Assembly (NCBI GenBank): GCA_019359445.1
Contig: JAHHHJ010000026.1
Location: 1-64,000 of the forward strand
Direction of reading: 5' to 3'
DNA length: 64,000 nucleotides
Source of the DNA: Kastovskya adunca ATA6-11-RM4
Lineage (GTDB): Bacteria; Cyanobacteriota; Cyanobacteriia; Cyanobacteriales; Coleofasciculaceae
The notes beneath the pieces were generated by a model, which had not been told where the DNA came from, made no database searches, and was given only the letters and a program-made list of their open reading frames with translations. The first letter of the stretch is position 1. Each line of letters begins with the position of its first letter. This document shows positions 27,001-35,041 of the stretch, piece after piece. The translations under genes were made by a program, and so were the position numbers.

Positions 27001-29004
27001 TCCGAAGCCCTATTTGCCTCCCATAAGGAATTTGACGCCCTCTTAGAAGCCACCAGAGCTGCCAAACGCCTGCAAGAGGCAACCACCGTGGAACCCTACA
27101 CTCGGCTTCAGGTACTCACTGCTTTTGAACAAGCCATTTATGGGGTAAAAGAGCGCAATCGCCTAGAAGGACATAGCGATGTGGTCTGGAATGTTAGTTT
27201 CTCCAAAGATGGTCAGGCGATCGCCTCTGCCAGTCGCGACAAAACGATCCGGTTGTGGCGTCCCGATGGCACCTTGTTCAACGTCCTCAAGGGTCACGAA
27301 GAGAGCGTGACTAGTGCAGTGTTCAGTCCTAACGGACAACTGCTTGCCTCCGGTAGTTGGGATCGGACAGTCAGAATCTGGCATCTTGATGGGACAGGAG
27401 TCCAGGTTTTGCGCGGTCACAAAGGTTATGTCTATGATGTGAGCTTTAGCCCCAATGGACGCTGGATTGCCTCGGCATCGGGGGATGGCACAATCAAGCT
27501 CTGGACATCAGAGGGCAAACTGGTCAAAACCTGGTTTGCTCACCAGGGAATCGTCACGTCCGTCAGCTTCAGTCCGGATAGTCAGCGACTGGCGTCTGCT
27601 AGCGAGGACAAGACGGTGAAGCTATGGACGCTCAAGGGGCATCGCCTGCAAACCCTGACGGGTCATCACGGAAAAATCAGTGCGGTAAAGTTTAGTCCTG
27701 ATGGTCAGCGGCTTGCCTCCGCCAGCGATGACCGGACAGTCAAGCTGTGGAAAACTGACAGCAAAGGAGTGACTCGTCTTGAGAGAACCTTATCGGGACA
27801 TCAAGGTTGGGTGTTTGATGTCGCCTTCAGTCCTGATGGTAAAGCGATCGCTTCAGCCAGTGATGACAACACCGTTAAACTCTGGCACAACGACGGCAAA
27901 CTGGTCAAAACCTTTGACGGACACAGCGATGGTGTTACTGGCGTTAGTTTTAGCCCCGATGGTCAGGTGCTGGCTTCTGCTAGTTTCGACAAAACCATTA
28001 AGCTGTGGGGACGTCATGACCAGTCCCGTTTAATTTTACGCGGACATCATGATGAGGTCAGGTCAGTGGCGCTTTCGAGGGATGGTCAATTAATTGCTTC
28101 GGCGGGAAATGACAAAACCATCAAACTCTGGACTCGCACGGGTAAACTTTTGGCAACGTTGCAGGGACACACAGAACGCATCTACAGTGTCGTATTTTCG
28201 CCGGATTCCCAGTATCTGGCATCTGCTAGTCGCGATGGTACGGTAAGGCTTTGGCAGCGAGATGGCACATTGATCAAGACGCTGCAAGGGCATAAAGATT
28301 GGGTGTTGGATGTCAGCTTTAGTGCGGATTCCCAGTATCTAGCATCAGCGAGTCGTGACCACACCATTAAGCTTTGGCGGCGAGATGGTCGGTTGATTAA
28401 AACCCTCAAAGATCATAGCGATCGCGTCAATGCGGTTAGCTTTAGTCCCGATGGGCAGTACTTGGCTTCTGCTAGCGATGACAATACGGTCAAACTTTGG
28501 ACGGCTGACGGTACCTTACTCAAAACCCTCAAAGGTCACAGTAATTGGGTATTGGATGTGAACTTTAGCCCAGACTCTCAGCGCCTTGCCTCCGCCAGCT
28601 ATGACAATACCGTCAAGATCTGGAATCGTGATGGGATAGAATTAAAAACCCTCAAAGGTCACAGTGATAGTGTCGCTAAAGTCCGTTTTAGCCCCAGTGG
28701 GAAGATCCTGGCAACTACAAGTTGGGATAACCGAGTGCAACTCTGGCGGTTAGACGATACATTGGTTAAAACGTTAGAAGGGCACAAGGCACGAGTAATC
28801 GGCATCAGTTGGAGCAACGATGCCCAGACCTTGGTAAGTGCTAGTCAAGATCATACAGTGATTGTGTGGAACTGGAATTTAGATCAGCTTCTGAGTAAAA
28901 GTTGCTACTGGCTACAGGATTATTTACAAACTAATCCCAAAGTTAGACCAAGCGATCGCTATCTTTGTACTCAAATTGATGGAGGAAAAAAGACAGAAAA
29001 TTGA
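24076..29004 (+). CDS. STAND NTPase with 14 WD40 repeats
   Basis: This is a giant 1642-aa protein. Residues 1 to about 190 form an alpha/beta domain without a P-loop (LRALTLSEGNFALILVRC). TPR-like helices follow to about 500. An nSTAND-type NTPase domain has Walker A HGSSGVGKSSLLNAG (about 538) and Walker B LIFDQFEEFFF (about 625). A single membrane helix lies at about 930-952 (VMVGVTMAILAAAVGGLAW). I counted 14 WD40 repeats from about 1029 to 1620, enough for two seven-bladed propellers; most keep the GH and LW/IW landmarks. A Ser/Arg-rich insert (near 825-855) separates NTPase and membrane parts. In this class the propeller senses a ligand and the NTPase switches state. The N-terminal domain may be the output, but its function is unknown. 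Confidence 0.9.
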   Translation: MAVMTESERPEALFPFNERSLSTLLRALTLSEGNFALILVRCNYHIGRLQMWQQLQARYSQPLQELVLPKSTTTLFTTIVAAIDEPPSALLVFGLESVSNVDQLLVSSNQVRDEFRKRFSFPLVIWVTDEILQKLTRFAPDFKSFAAASIKFELTTAQLVTLWQQRINDLFNAIFEAGMEEFLPNKVLGLAPGCRYRQELESALRDLQARNVRLEPEMVATWKFIRGRDAYGSNNLDEALKLYQQSLAALPSGVAANSSPLPDPNLTRRGVIFHHSVLCYCRKAELQPLENRDNWAQARASVEAGLAVFQAAGRLDLAAGLMLQLCEILCHLESWQELQTLALQVLTQPQIYRPIQLAQASGFLAQVALAQQNWQGARQLAETAMQILKQSRLDQPEQQGLYLLMLAKAQRQLNHPRLAIAYLEQAKAIEMVPTGAPRQRPHLYLDILEELRSLYFEQQQYLQAFEIRATQRSIEQQYGFSTFLGTVSLQPLRVPSSSPTDRAVSRLPREIAAAGRQPDVQRLITRLSRTDHKLTILHGSSGVGKSSLLNAGLVPALSAHIINARSVLPIVQKVYRGWQQACGRALTDALQTLPEVPCLLTPPFSHSEIIQQLRHNAEHNLLSVLIFDQFEEFFFVYTNLADRCKFYEFLRDCLNLPFVKVILSLREDYLHYLLECERYCPIDAINNNILDGQIRYHLGELSLKDATNVIRTLAASQYQLEDALIDALVKDLAGSSSSVRLIELQVVGAQLQAEKIHRLTQYRALGENPKTRLVERSLLSVIDDCGPENAALVWKVLFSLTDERGTRPLKTRTDLYQLIDSGEGRSPEKRTPRRREFSRNSSAKGSTLLADRKSSEAVSPDSALELILKILVGSGLVFRLPDEPQDRYQLVHDYLVAPIRQTYQRRVQRAIAAQLKSQDMALLRVRRQHLYAVMVGVTMAILAAAVGGLAWRTEMQKRFTSNLLTNAQLTGLSASSEALFASHKEFDALLEATRAAKRLQEATTVEPYTRLQVLTAFEQAIYGVKERNRLEGHSDVVWNVSFSKDGQAIASASRDKTIRLWRPDGTLFNVLKGHEESVTSAVFSPNGQLLASGSWDRTVRIWHLDGTGVQVLRGHKGYVYDVSFSPNGRWIASASGDGTIKLWTSEGKLVKTWFAHQGIVTSVSFSPDSQRLASASEDKTVKLWTLKGHRLQTLTGHHGKISAVKFSPDGQRLASASDDRTVKLWKTDSKGVTRLERTLSGHQGWVFDVAFSPDGKAIASASDDNTVKLWHNDGKLVKTFDGHSDGVTGVSFSPDGQVLASASFDKTIKLWGRHDQSRLILRGHHDEVRSVALSRDGQLIASAGNDKTIKLWTRTGKLLATLQGHTERIYSVVFSPDSQYLASASRDGTVRLWQRDGTLIKTLQGHKDWVLDVSFSADSQYLASASRDHTIKLWRRDGRLIKTLKDHSDRVNAVSFSPDGQYLASASDDNTVKLWTADGTLLKTLKGHSNWVLDVNFSPDSQRLASASYDNTVKIWNRDGIELKTLKGHSDSVAKVRFSPSGKILATTSWDNRVQLWRLDDTLVKTLEGHKARVIGISWSNDAQTLVSASQDHTVIVWNWNLDQLLSKSCYWLQDYLQTNPKVRPSDRYLCTQIDGGKKTEN

Positions 29005-29065
29005 AAAGAATTAAAATTTAATTAGCAACGTAGTCAAATTGCAAAAAACCGGATCTTTCCGGATT

Positions 29066-29087
29066 ATAGGCAACTTTTACTGCCTAT
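29066..29087 (+). terminator. Probable terminator hairpin after the WD40 gene
   Basis: ATAGGCA (29066-29072) pairs with TGCCTAT (29081-29087) around an ACTTTTAC loop; a smaller CCGGA/TCCGG hairpin lies just before it. There is no T tract, so the call rests on position and stem only. Confidence 0.35.
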
Positions 29088-29179
29088 GCAGAATAGGCGA
29101 CAACGCTTCCTAACACTTGCCTGTGTTAGAGTGAGCGTGATTCCTTTGCAGTAGTATTCCTCCGGCTTGTGAAAGAATT

Positions 29180-30493
29180 ATGGTAATAACAAAGCGTGGT
29201 ATTGTTCTCGGTGCGACAGCCGTAATGTTAACGACGGTTGCTGTTACGGGCGTTGGTATTCATCATGGGACTCAAAGTCAAGCATTTTTTCGTGAAAGCC
29301 CAAAAGAGTTAGTTGATGAAGTTTGGCAAATTATTGACCGTCAGTACGTTGATGCCACGTTTAACCAGGTAGATTGGCAAGCGGTTCGCAACGACTATCT
29401 CAACCGCTCTTACACCAGCAAAGAACAAGCCTACGTAGCCGTGCGGGAAATGCTGGAGAAATTGGAGGACCCCTACACGCGGTTCATGAGCCCCGAAGAG
29501 TTCAAGAACATGCAAATTGATACCTCTGGGGAACTAACGGGTGTAGGTATCCAGTTAGCTCAAGATGAGGAAACGAAAAAACTGACGGTGATTGCACCGA
29601 TTGAAGATACCCCCGCCTCCAAAGCCGGGATACTCGCAAAAGATATCATTATCCAAATTGACGGCAAAAGTACCGAAGGCATGGATGTGAATGATGCCGT
29701 ACTACTAATTCGGGGCGAAGAAGGAAGTAGCGTCAACCTGAAGATTCAGCGAGGAAAGCAGGAACTCGACTTTGACCTGATGCGGGCACGCATTGAAATT
29801 CACCCGGTACGCTACAACGTGCAGAATTCGCCCACGGGTAAAGTTGGCTACATTCGCCTCAATCAATTCAGTGCCAACGCTGCTCAGGAGATGCGCGATG
29901 CGATTAAGGCGTTAGAAAAGCAGCAGGTAAATGGCTACGTTCTAGACCTGCGCTCCAATCCTGGCGGCTTACTGTACTCCAGCATTGAAATTGCCCGGAT
30001 GTGGATGGATGAAGGCGCAATTGTCTCCACGGTTGACCGCCAGGGAGAATCAGACCGCCAGCAAGCGAACAACCGCGCCCTAACCGACAAACCCCTCGTC
30101 GTACTCGTCGATGGCGGTTCTGCCAGTGCCAGCGAAATTCTCTCTGGGGCATTGCAGGATAACAAACGCGCTACCTTAGTCGGCACCAAGACCTTTGGTA
30201 AAGGTTTAGTGCAGTCGGTACGCGGCTTAGGCGATGGCTCCGGTTTGGCAGTAACTATCGCTAAATACCTCACTCCCGACGGTACCGATATCAATAAATT
30301 GGGTATTGCTCCGGATGTGACGCTCGAACTGAGCGAAGAACAGCAAAAAGAGTTACTGGCAGACCGCACCCAAGTCGGCACCCTCCAAGACCCGCAGTTT
30401 TCTAAAGCTATCGATGTCTTAGGCAAAGAAATCGCTGGTCAACGTCGCGACACTCAGGCAGGAGCGATCGCTGTTCCGGCTGTCCCTCAATAA
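29180..30493 (+). CDS. Carboxyl-terminal processing protease (S41 family)
   Basis: This 437-aa protease has an N-terminal signal or membrane segment (residues 1-35), a PDZ domain (about 105-190; GVGIQLAQDE, ASKAGILAKD) and the S41 catalytic core. The nucleophile serine lies in GGSASASEIL near residue 315 and the general-base lysine in TKTFGKG near 337. Cyanobacteria have several Ctp paralogues; CtpA trims the D1 precursor of photosystem II, but I cannot tell which paralogue this is. It acts in the lumen or periplasm. Confidence 0.93.
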   Translation: MVITKRGIVLGATAVMLTTVAVTGVGIHHGTQSQAFFRESPKELVDEVWQIIDRQYVDATFNQVDWQAVRNDYLNRSYTSKEQAYVAVREMLEKLEDPYTRFMSPEEFKNMQIDTSGELTGVGIQLAQDEETKKLTVIAPIEDTPASKAGILAKDIIIQIDGKSTEGMDVNDAVLLIRGEEGSSVNLKIQRGKQELDFDLMRARIEIHPVRYNVQNSPTGKVGYIRLNQFSANAAQEMRDAIKALEKQQVNGYVLDLRSNPGGLLYSSIEIARMWMDEGAIVSTVDRQGESDRQQANNRALTDKPLVVLVDGGSASASEILSGALQDNKRATLVGTKTFGKGLVQSVRGLGDGSGLAVTIAKYLTPDGTDINKLGIAPDVTLELSEEQQKELLADRTQVGTLQDPQFSKAIDVLGKEIAGQRRDTQAGAIAVPAVPQ

Positions 30494-30499
30494 AGATAG

Positions 30500-30524
30500 G
30501 CAAAAGTCAGAGTGTGACTTTTGC
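30500..30524. terminator. Terminator between convergent genes
   Basis: GCAAAAGTCA (30500-30509) and TGACTTTTGC (30515-30524) form a perfect 10-bp stem with a GAGTG loop, six bases after the protease stop and ten bases before the end of the facing small gene. The position suits termination on both strands. Confidence 0.55.
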
Positions 30525-30534
30525 TAAGCCCTCG

Positions 30535-30723
30535 TTAAACGGGTTGACACTTGCCCGCACGGATCAAACCGACCCGGCGGGCGATCGCTTCTCCTTGAGA
30601 GGCAAAGGGCCCCCATCGCTCCACAAATGCTGATTCATTCTCCCCAACCACCAACTCGCTGGGGAGAATTTCACAAGAACCTTCAGGATGCTTGACAATA
30701 TACCAAGTTTGTGTGGCGTCCAT
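30535..30723 (-). CDS. Conserved cyanobacterial small protein, function unknown
   Basis: This 62-aa protein contains TWYIVKHPEGSCEILPSE and a C-terminus FASQGEAIARRVGLIRAGKC. I have seen this pattern in short hypothetical proteins across cyanobacteria. No signal or membrane segment is visible. It lies just downstream of the wrecked EF-G-like gene on the same strand, with 56 bases between, and may once have been in its operon. Confidence 0.7.
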   Translation of the reverse strand: MDATQTWYIVKHPEGSCEILPSELVVGENESAFVERWGPFASQGEAIARRVGLIRAGKCQPV

Positions 30724-30779
30724 AAATCAGTCGGGTGGTAGGTTACGGCTCCACCTAACCTACCCTACCACTCACCGAC

Positions 30780-31187
30780 TCAGGACTCAGCACTACTTTC
30801 AGCCATTGCCAGCACCTGCTCAGCTAACTTGTTGGGCACTTCTTGGAGATGGTCGTGCTTCCACTGGAAAAAACCAGTTCCCAAGGTGAGCGATCGCAAC
30901 TCGACAATAAAGTCGTGCATCTCTGCTTGGGGAAGATAACCCGAAACACAATCCCAACCCCGCCAGTCAGAACGTCCTTCGTAGCCCAAAATTTGCCCCC
31001 GGCGTCCTGTAATCAACTGCAAAACCTTGGAGGTAAATTCCGTAGGCGTACAGACCTGAATCGACATAATCGGTTCTAGGAGAGTTGGCTCGCAATTGAG
31101 CATCCCTTCAGTCATTGCTAGCCGCGCCGCCTGCTTAAAGGCTTGTTCGGAACTATCGACGGAGTGGTAAGAACCATTATTGACATA
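30780..31187 (-). pseudogene. EF-G-like GTPase, C-terminal fragment
   Basis: About 135 residues match the end of elongation factor G: NNGSYHSVDSSEQAF, LLEPIMSIQV, GRRGQILGYEGR, and LRSLTLGTGFFQWKHDHL. They are domain IV/V sequences of an EF-G paralogue. The open frame extends 13 codons further upstream into the right end of the inserted TnpB element (PCVHAGEY is element-derived), giving a chance ATG at 31226. With the G-domain fragment at 32672-33358 it formed one gene. About 320 codons in the middle are missing, so the gene cannot be functional. Confidence 0.85.
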
Positions 31188-31189
31188 CT

Positions 31190-31210
31190 CCCCGGCGTGA
31201 ACGCACGGGG
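31190..31210 (-). ncRNA. Right-end hairpin, presumed 3' end of omega-RNA
   Basis: CCCCG (31190-31194) and CGGGG (31206-31210) close a stem with an inner GCG/CGC and one bulged A. It lies just after the tnpB stop on the minus strand. In TnpB systems the guide (omega) RNA overlaps the tnpB 3' end and its scaffold ends at the element's right end, so the guide would begin with the flanking EF-G-like sequence below 31180. This is family knowledge applied to the visible hairpin. Confidence 0.5.
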
Positions 31211-31215
31211 ATTCT

Positions 31216-32400
31216 TTACGCTTCAATGACTGATGCTACCGAGGTAGTCTTACTCTGTCTCGACGTACATTTAGAGTCGTGCCGATGCCCCATGCCGACT
31301 TCTCGACAGGCTCGAAGCGACGCTTTTTCTATATTTACCGATGCGTTCTCATCCCTGTCGTGTTCAACGCCACAACTTAAGCAGAGTATTGAACGAACAG
31401 ACAAATCAATCTTGCCCCAGTTGAACCCGCATTCAGAACAAACCTGACTGGTTGGTTCCCATCGACTAATGACCGCAAACTTGCGTCCATACTTCTCAGA
31501 CTTGGCTTCAACCAAAACCCTGAAATCTCTCCAGCCTTGCTGACTAATTACTCTAGAAAGTTTACGATTTTTAACCATCCCTGACACATTCAAATCTTCC
31601 AAGACGATAGTTTGGTTTTCACTAACGATTTTGGTTGACAGTTTGTGCAAAAAGTCTTTGCGGATATCTGCAATTTTGTTGTGAGCCTTAGCTATCCGAA
31701 TCCTGGTTTTGTACCTCCTGTTCGAGTCTTTTTGTTGACGGGCTAACTTACGCTGAAGTTTACGCACCTTACGGTCTAGTGCTTTATAGCAAGGACTGAC
31801 AGCTATTTCACCGTTACTCATCACAGCAAAAGTCCTAATACCCAAGTCAATGCCGATACTTTGGTTCTTGGCACCAATACTGACTGGTTCAACTTCTACG
31901 ACAAAACTCAAGAAATAACGGTTAGCACAGTCCTTAATAACAGTTACAGAGCTAGGGTTTGCAGGTAGTTTTCTTGACCAGATAGGCTTAACAACACCTA
32001 TCTTTGCAAGATAAACGCCTTCACCTTTAATAGAGAAACCCCCAATCCTGAACCGTGCCGACTGGCTATTAATCCGTTTCTTAAATTTAGGATAACCAAC
32101 TTTTCTGCTTTTTCTCTTGCCTTTGCAGGAATCGAAGAAGTTCTTGAAAGCTACTTCTAGATCGGCTACTGACTGCTGTAATGGGATGTTTGACACTTCA
32201 CTAAGCCAAGATCGTTCTTCAGTCTTTTTTGCCTGAGTGATAACTATCTTTTGGAGTTCAGCAGATTTAGGTTTCTTTTCAGATTGTTTACAGATTGCAA
32301 GAGCATCGTTGTATACACATCTACAACAGCCGAACAACCGAGCCAAGCTCTGCTGCTGTTGGTCTGTTGGGTAAAAACGATACTGGTATCTTGCTTTCAT
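31216..32400 (-). CDS. tnpB: TnpB RNA-guided endonuclease
   Basis: This 394-aa protein is a full-length TnpB. The RuvC residues are visible: Asp185 (GIDLGIRT), Glu268 (VLEDLNVSGM) and Asp350 (HDRDENAS). The zinc ribbon is C321-x2-C324 and C340-x2-C343. The N-terminal part has the usual YRFYPTDQQ start. Near the C-terminus, between NIEK and VGMGH, eight residues (360-367, ASLRACRE) interrupt a stretch that is normally continuous; the DNA there resembles a REP palindrome. TnpB cuts DNA guided by the omega-RNA and helps keep the element in place. Catalytic residues are intact, so it may be active. Confidence 0.95.
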   Translation of the reverse strand: MKARYQYRFYPTDQQQQSLARLFGCCRCVYNDALAICKQSEKKPKSAELQKIVITQAKKTEERSWLSEVSNIPLQQSVADLEVAFKNFFDSCKGKRKSRKVGYPKFKKRINSQSARFRIGGFSIKGEGVYLAKIGVVKPIWSRKLPANPSSVTVIKDCANRYFLSFVVEVEPVSIGAKNQSIGIDLGIRTFAVMSNGEIAVSPCYKALDRKVRKLQRKLARQQKDSNRRYKTRIRIAKAHNKIADIRKDFLHKLSTKIVSENQTIVLEDLNVSGMVKNRKLSRVISQQGWRDFRVLVEAKSEKYGRKFAVISRWEPTSQVCSECGFNWGKIDLSVRSILCLSCGVEHDRDENASVNIEKASLRACREVGMGHRHDSKCTSRQSKTTSVASVIEA

Positions 32401-32458
32401 TTTCCAATCCTCCTGTTACCATTATCCTAGATGTATACCCACTTGTTTGTACATTTTT

Positions 32459-32605
32459 ATGAAAACAGAAAAAATTTATATTAGATTAACCGAATACGAA
32501 AAGCGGCAACTTGAAAAAGAAGCCGCAAGTCGTGGAATGACTAAATCTGAACTGATTAGAACTTTAATTGCCCGTTTTCCAAAGCCTAATAAAAAGCCGT
32601 CCTAG
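32459..32605 (+). CDS. Ribbon-helix-helix protein, 48 aa
   Basis: This small gene is divergent from tnpB, with 58 bases between the two starts. It encodes MKTEKIYIRLTEYEKRQLEK followed by a helix with GMTKSELIRTLIARF. A beta strand followed by two helices is the CopG/Arc-like ribbon-helix-helix pattern. It is likely a DNA-binding protein of the TnpB element, perhaps a repressor acting on the shared intergenic region, as inferred from its place. No clear Shine-Dalgarno sequence is present. Confidence 0.65.
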   Translation: MKTEKIYIRLTEYEKRQLEKEAASRGMTKSELIRTLIARFPKPNKKPS

Positions 32606-32622
32606 TGGTCACTGAGCTGCCT

Positions 32623-32661
32623 GCCCTGAGCTTGTCGAAGGGTCGAAGTGAAGGACAGGGC
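32623..32661. repeat. REP-like palindromic sequence
   Basis: GCCCTG (32623-32628) and CAGGGC (32656-32661) flank a core with GAGCTTGTCGAAGG, a sequence widespread in bacterial genomes as a REP-type repeat. It lies at the junction of the TnpB element and the EF-G-like G-domain fragment. Confidence 0.55.
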
Positions 32662-32671
32662 TTGTATCCCA

Positions 32672-33358
32672 TTATTTTCGGTCAAAGTCGGCTAGAGTTT
32701 CTAGCATTTCGGCGCGAGCCGCGTGCTCTTGCTCTTTTAACTCTTCTGGTAATAGTACGGGGTCTGCTGGCGCGTGAGCGTGGTAGTGATAAGCCTGTTC
32801 GCTGACTAAATCAATAAAACCAATCAGGTGTTCCCCTTTACCAATCGGGTACTGGTGCGGGATTAAAGGACGGCTGGAAACAGCTTTGAGGGCATCCAAA
32901 ATTTCCCGGTAGGAAAGACCGCAGGTATCATCCATACAGGAGAAGCGATCCATCTTATTGATAAAGACCAGGTGGGGAATTTCCCAATCATCCAGGAATT
33001 TAAATAGCGGTGATAAAGTGAGGACGCGGTCAATTATCGGCTCGCAAACGACAACGACGGCATCAACCCCAATTAAAGCGTTGTAGGTTTCTTGAGCAAA
33101 TTCAACCGAGCCAGGACAGTCTAAAAAATTAAAGCGAATACCAAGATATTCGGTACTCGCTGCGGTGACTTCTACACTCATGGAGCGATCGCGGGCTTCG
33201 GTGGCACTATCACCTACCGTATTACCCTCCTTGATGCTACCTTTACGAGAAACTGCCCCAGTCACAGACAATAAGCTTTCGAGCAATGTGGTTTTACCAC
33301 TGCCATAAGGCCCAACAATTGCGACATTCCGGATGCCGGATAGAACTTTTTCATTCAT
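32672..33358 (-). pseudogene. EF-G-like GTPase, N-terminal (G-domain) fragment
   Basis: This 228-codon fragment holds the start of a translation-factor GTPase: P-loop GPYGSGKTTLLESLL near residue 16, G3 as DCPGSVEF (EF-G has DTPGH, so a diverged paralogue) and G4 NKMDR. It stops after LADFDRK, in the middle of the expected protein, where the REP-like and TnpB sequences begin. The C-terminal part survives at 30780-31187. Even if expressed it lacks domains II-V. Confidence 0.88.
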
Positions 33359-33769
33359 AATTCACCCCCAAAATTGATAAGGAGTTCAAGGAAATTGACA
33401 ATTTGGGTAAATCAAGAGATTTACTTTCCCCTCCGTTACCCTGTGGGCTTACGCAGAAAACTCTGATTGTTCTTTAGTGGCGGCGAGAAAATTGGGAAAG
33501 GATGCCTGTTTGGTTTTGAATGGGTTTTGTGGCGATCCCTTCTGGGGTTTTGCTACTATCTTGCCTCCACCCCTGATTCGTATTACTTAACTACGTAAGT
33601 CCTAACTGTGCCAATTCAGTTGAGTTGCGAAACTAGAAACGAACTTAATCGTCTTAACTTTTGAGAGTAGCGCGTTCTGAGGGGATGAAACAATACTTGC
33701 AATGTCTTGTAAGGGAAAGTCCTATAAAAGTTAAGTAACACTACTTTCTATAAATGATTTCTAACTTTT
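33359..33769. other. Gene-free interval between divergent genes
   Basis: I see no ORF, tRNA or long palindrome in these 411 bases. They lie between the starts of the EF-G-like fragment (minus) and a TPR gene (plus), so both promoters should be here. Confidence 0.45.
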
Positions 33770-34801
33770 ATGAATCTAAGCAACAGTTGCAAACGAATTT
33801 GTTTCAAAACTTCTGGCGATTGGCAAAGTGGAAAGTGGGGAGATGAGGAGATGGGGATAATCTATTTCATTCTTAATCCTTCCTCTCCTGCACCCCTACT
33901 CAGAGCGTTGTGGCTAACAATTAGCTTGAGTGTATTGGGGCTGTGGGGAGTGGGAACGCCAATCATGGCTCAAACCCCCAGCACGCTTCAAATCGCCCAA
34001 TCTTTGCCGAGACTGACACCAACTACTCCAGCCGCCGCCGATCAGCTCAATCAGGGAATTCAGCTTGTGCAGCAAGGCAAAATCCCCGAAGCGATCGCCG
34101 CCTTTCAACAAGCCTCCCGACTCAACCCCAAACTCGCTCCCGCCCACTACAACTTAGGATTAGCCTTGCGGCAAATTGGACAGTTGCAACCTGCGGCTGA
34201 TGCGTTTTACCAGGCAATCCAAGCTGATCCAGATTTTGCCATTGCCTATGCTAATTTAGGGGCTGCCTTACTCGAAGGAAATAACTTACCCCAGGCAAAA
34301 GATTACCTAGAACGGGCACTCGAACTCGACTCTACCTCTGGCATTGCTCACTACAACCTGGGTTTAGTACTGGCTCAACAAGGAGAAGTGGACAACGCGA
34401 TCGCTGCCTTTGGGCGTGCCATCCCGTTGAGTAGCAATGCTCCTGAACCGTCCTACCACTTAGGGTTAGCCTATCTGCAACAGGGCAAAATTGAAGAGGC
34501 GAAAAAGGCATTTCAACGAGCGGTGAAAATCAGCCCTAAATACCCCGAAGCTCACTACAACTTAGGCACCATTCTATTTAACCAGGGAGACTTAAACGCT
34601 GCCCTAGAAGCCTTCCGTCAATCAGCCGCCGCCAATCCCAACTACGCCAATGCTTACTATGGTGCAGCTTTAACCTTTATCAAACAGAACCGCTACAGCG
34701 ATGCTCAACAAGTATTGCAATATGCCAAAAACCTCTATACCTCTCAAGGTAATACCCAGTGGGCAATAAAGGCAGAACAACTGCTTGAACAAGTGCGCTA
34801 A
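33770..34801 (+). CDS. Exported TPR protein
   Basis: This 343-aa protein has about seven tetratricopeptide repeats from residue 85 on (AHYNLGLALRQIGQL, AYANLGAALLEGN, AHYNLGLVLAQQGEV, YHLGLAYLQQG, AHYNLGTILFNQG). Before them lies a hydrophobic segment (LWLTISLSVLGLWGVGTP) followed by IMAQ, which looks like a signal peptide. The hydrophobic segment is about 47 residues from the first ATG, so a start at 33851 (MGIIYF) is more natural. TPR arrays bind proteins; the partner is not evident. Confidence 0.8.
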   Translation: MNLSNSCKRICFKTSGDWQSGKWGDEEMGIIYFILNPSSPAPLLRALWLTISLSVLGLWGVGTPIMAQTPSTLQIAQSLPRLTPTTPAAADQLNQGIQLVQQGKIPEAIAAFQQASRLNPKLAPAHYNLGLALRQIGQLQPAADAFYQAIQADPDFAIAYANLGAALLEGNNLPQAKDYLERALELDSTSGIAHYNLGLVLAQQGEVDNAIAAFGRAIPLSSNAPEPSYHLGLAYLQQGKIEEAKKAFQRAVKISPKYPEAHYNLGTILFNQGDLNAALEAFRQSAAANPNYANAYYGAALTFIKQNRYSDAQQVLQYAKNLYTSQGNTQWAIKAEQLLEQVR

Positions 34802-35041
34802 GGCGATCGCGCTCTCCAACCCTCTCCCTATACAAAGGCTTACAGAGAACGCCCCCATCTCCTAACCCCTTCTCCCGCCATCGAGAGCAGGAAAATCTGT
34901 GAAAATTGCTGTAAGTGGAAAGTACAACAGCACAATGGAAGTGAAAAACCTGTAATACACTGGAAGCGCATCCTAGCAAACCAGAAAGCATAACGGCTAA
35001 TGGTTCTATCGACATGCAGCGCTTAAAATTGGAGTTTCCCG

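Larger units (their letters stand above)
31180..32605. mobile_element. IS200/IS605-like element: tnpB plus divergent RHH gene, no tnpA
   Basis: The element splits an EF-G-like gene. It carries tnpB on the minus strand and a 48-aa ribbon-helix-helix gene on the plus strand. The end near 31180-31210 holds a hairpin typical of IS605-family right ends, where the omega-RNA also ends. The other boundary is not clear; it lies between 32605 and 32672, where a REP-like sequence intervenes. No Y1 transposase (tnpA) gene is present, so it would need one in trans. Limits are estimates. Confidence 0.7.
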
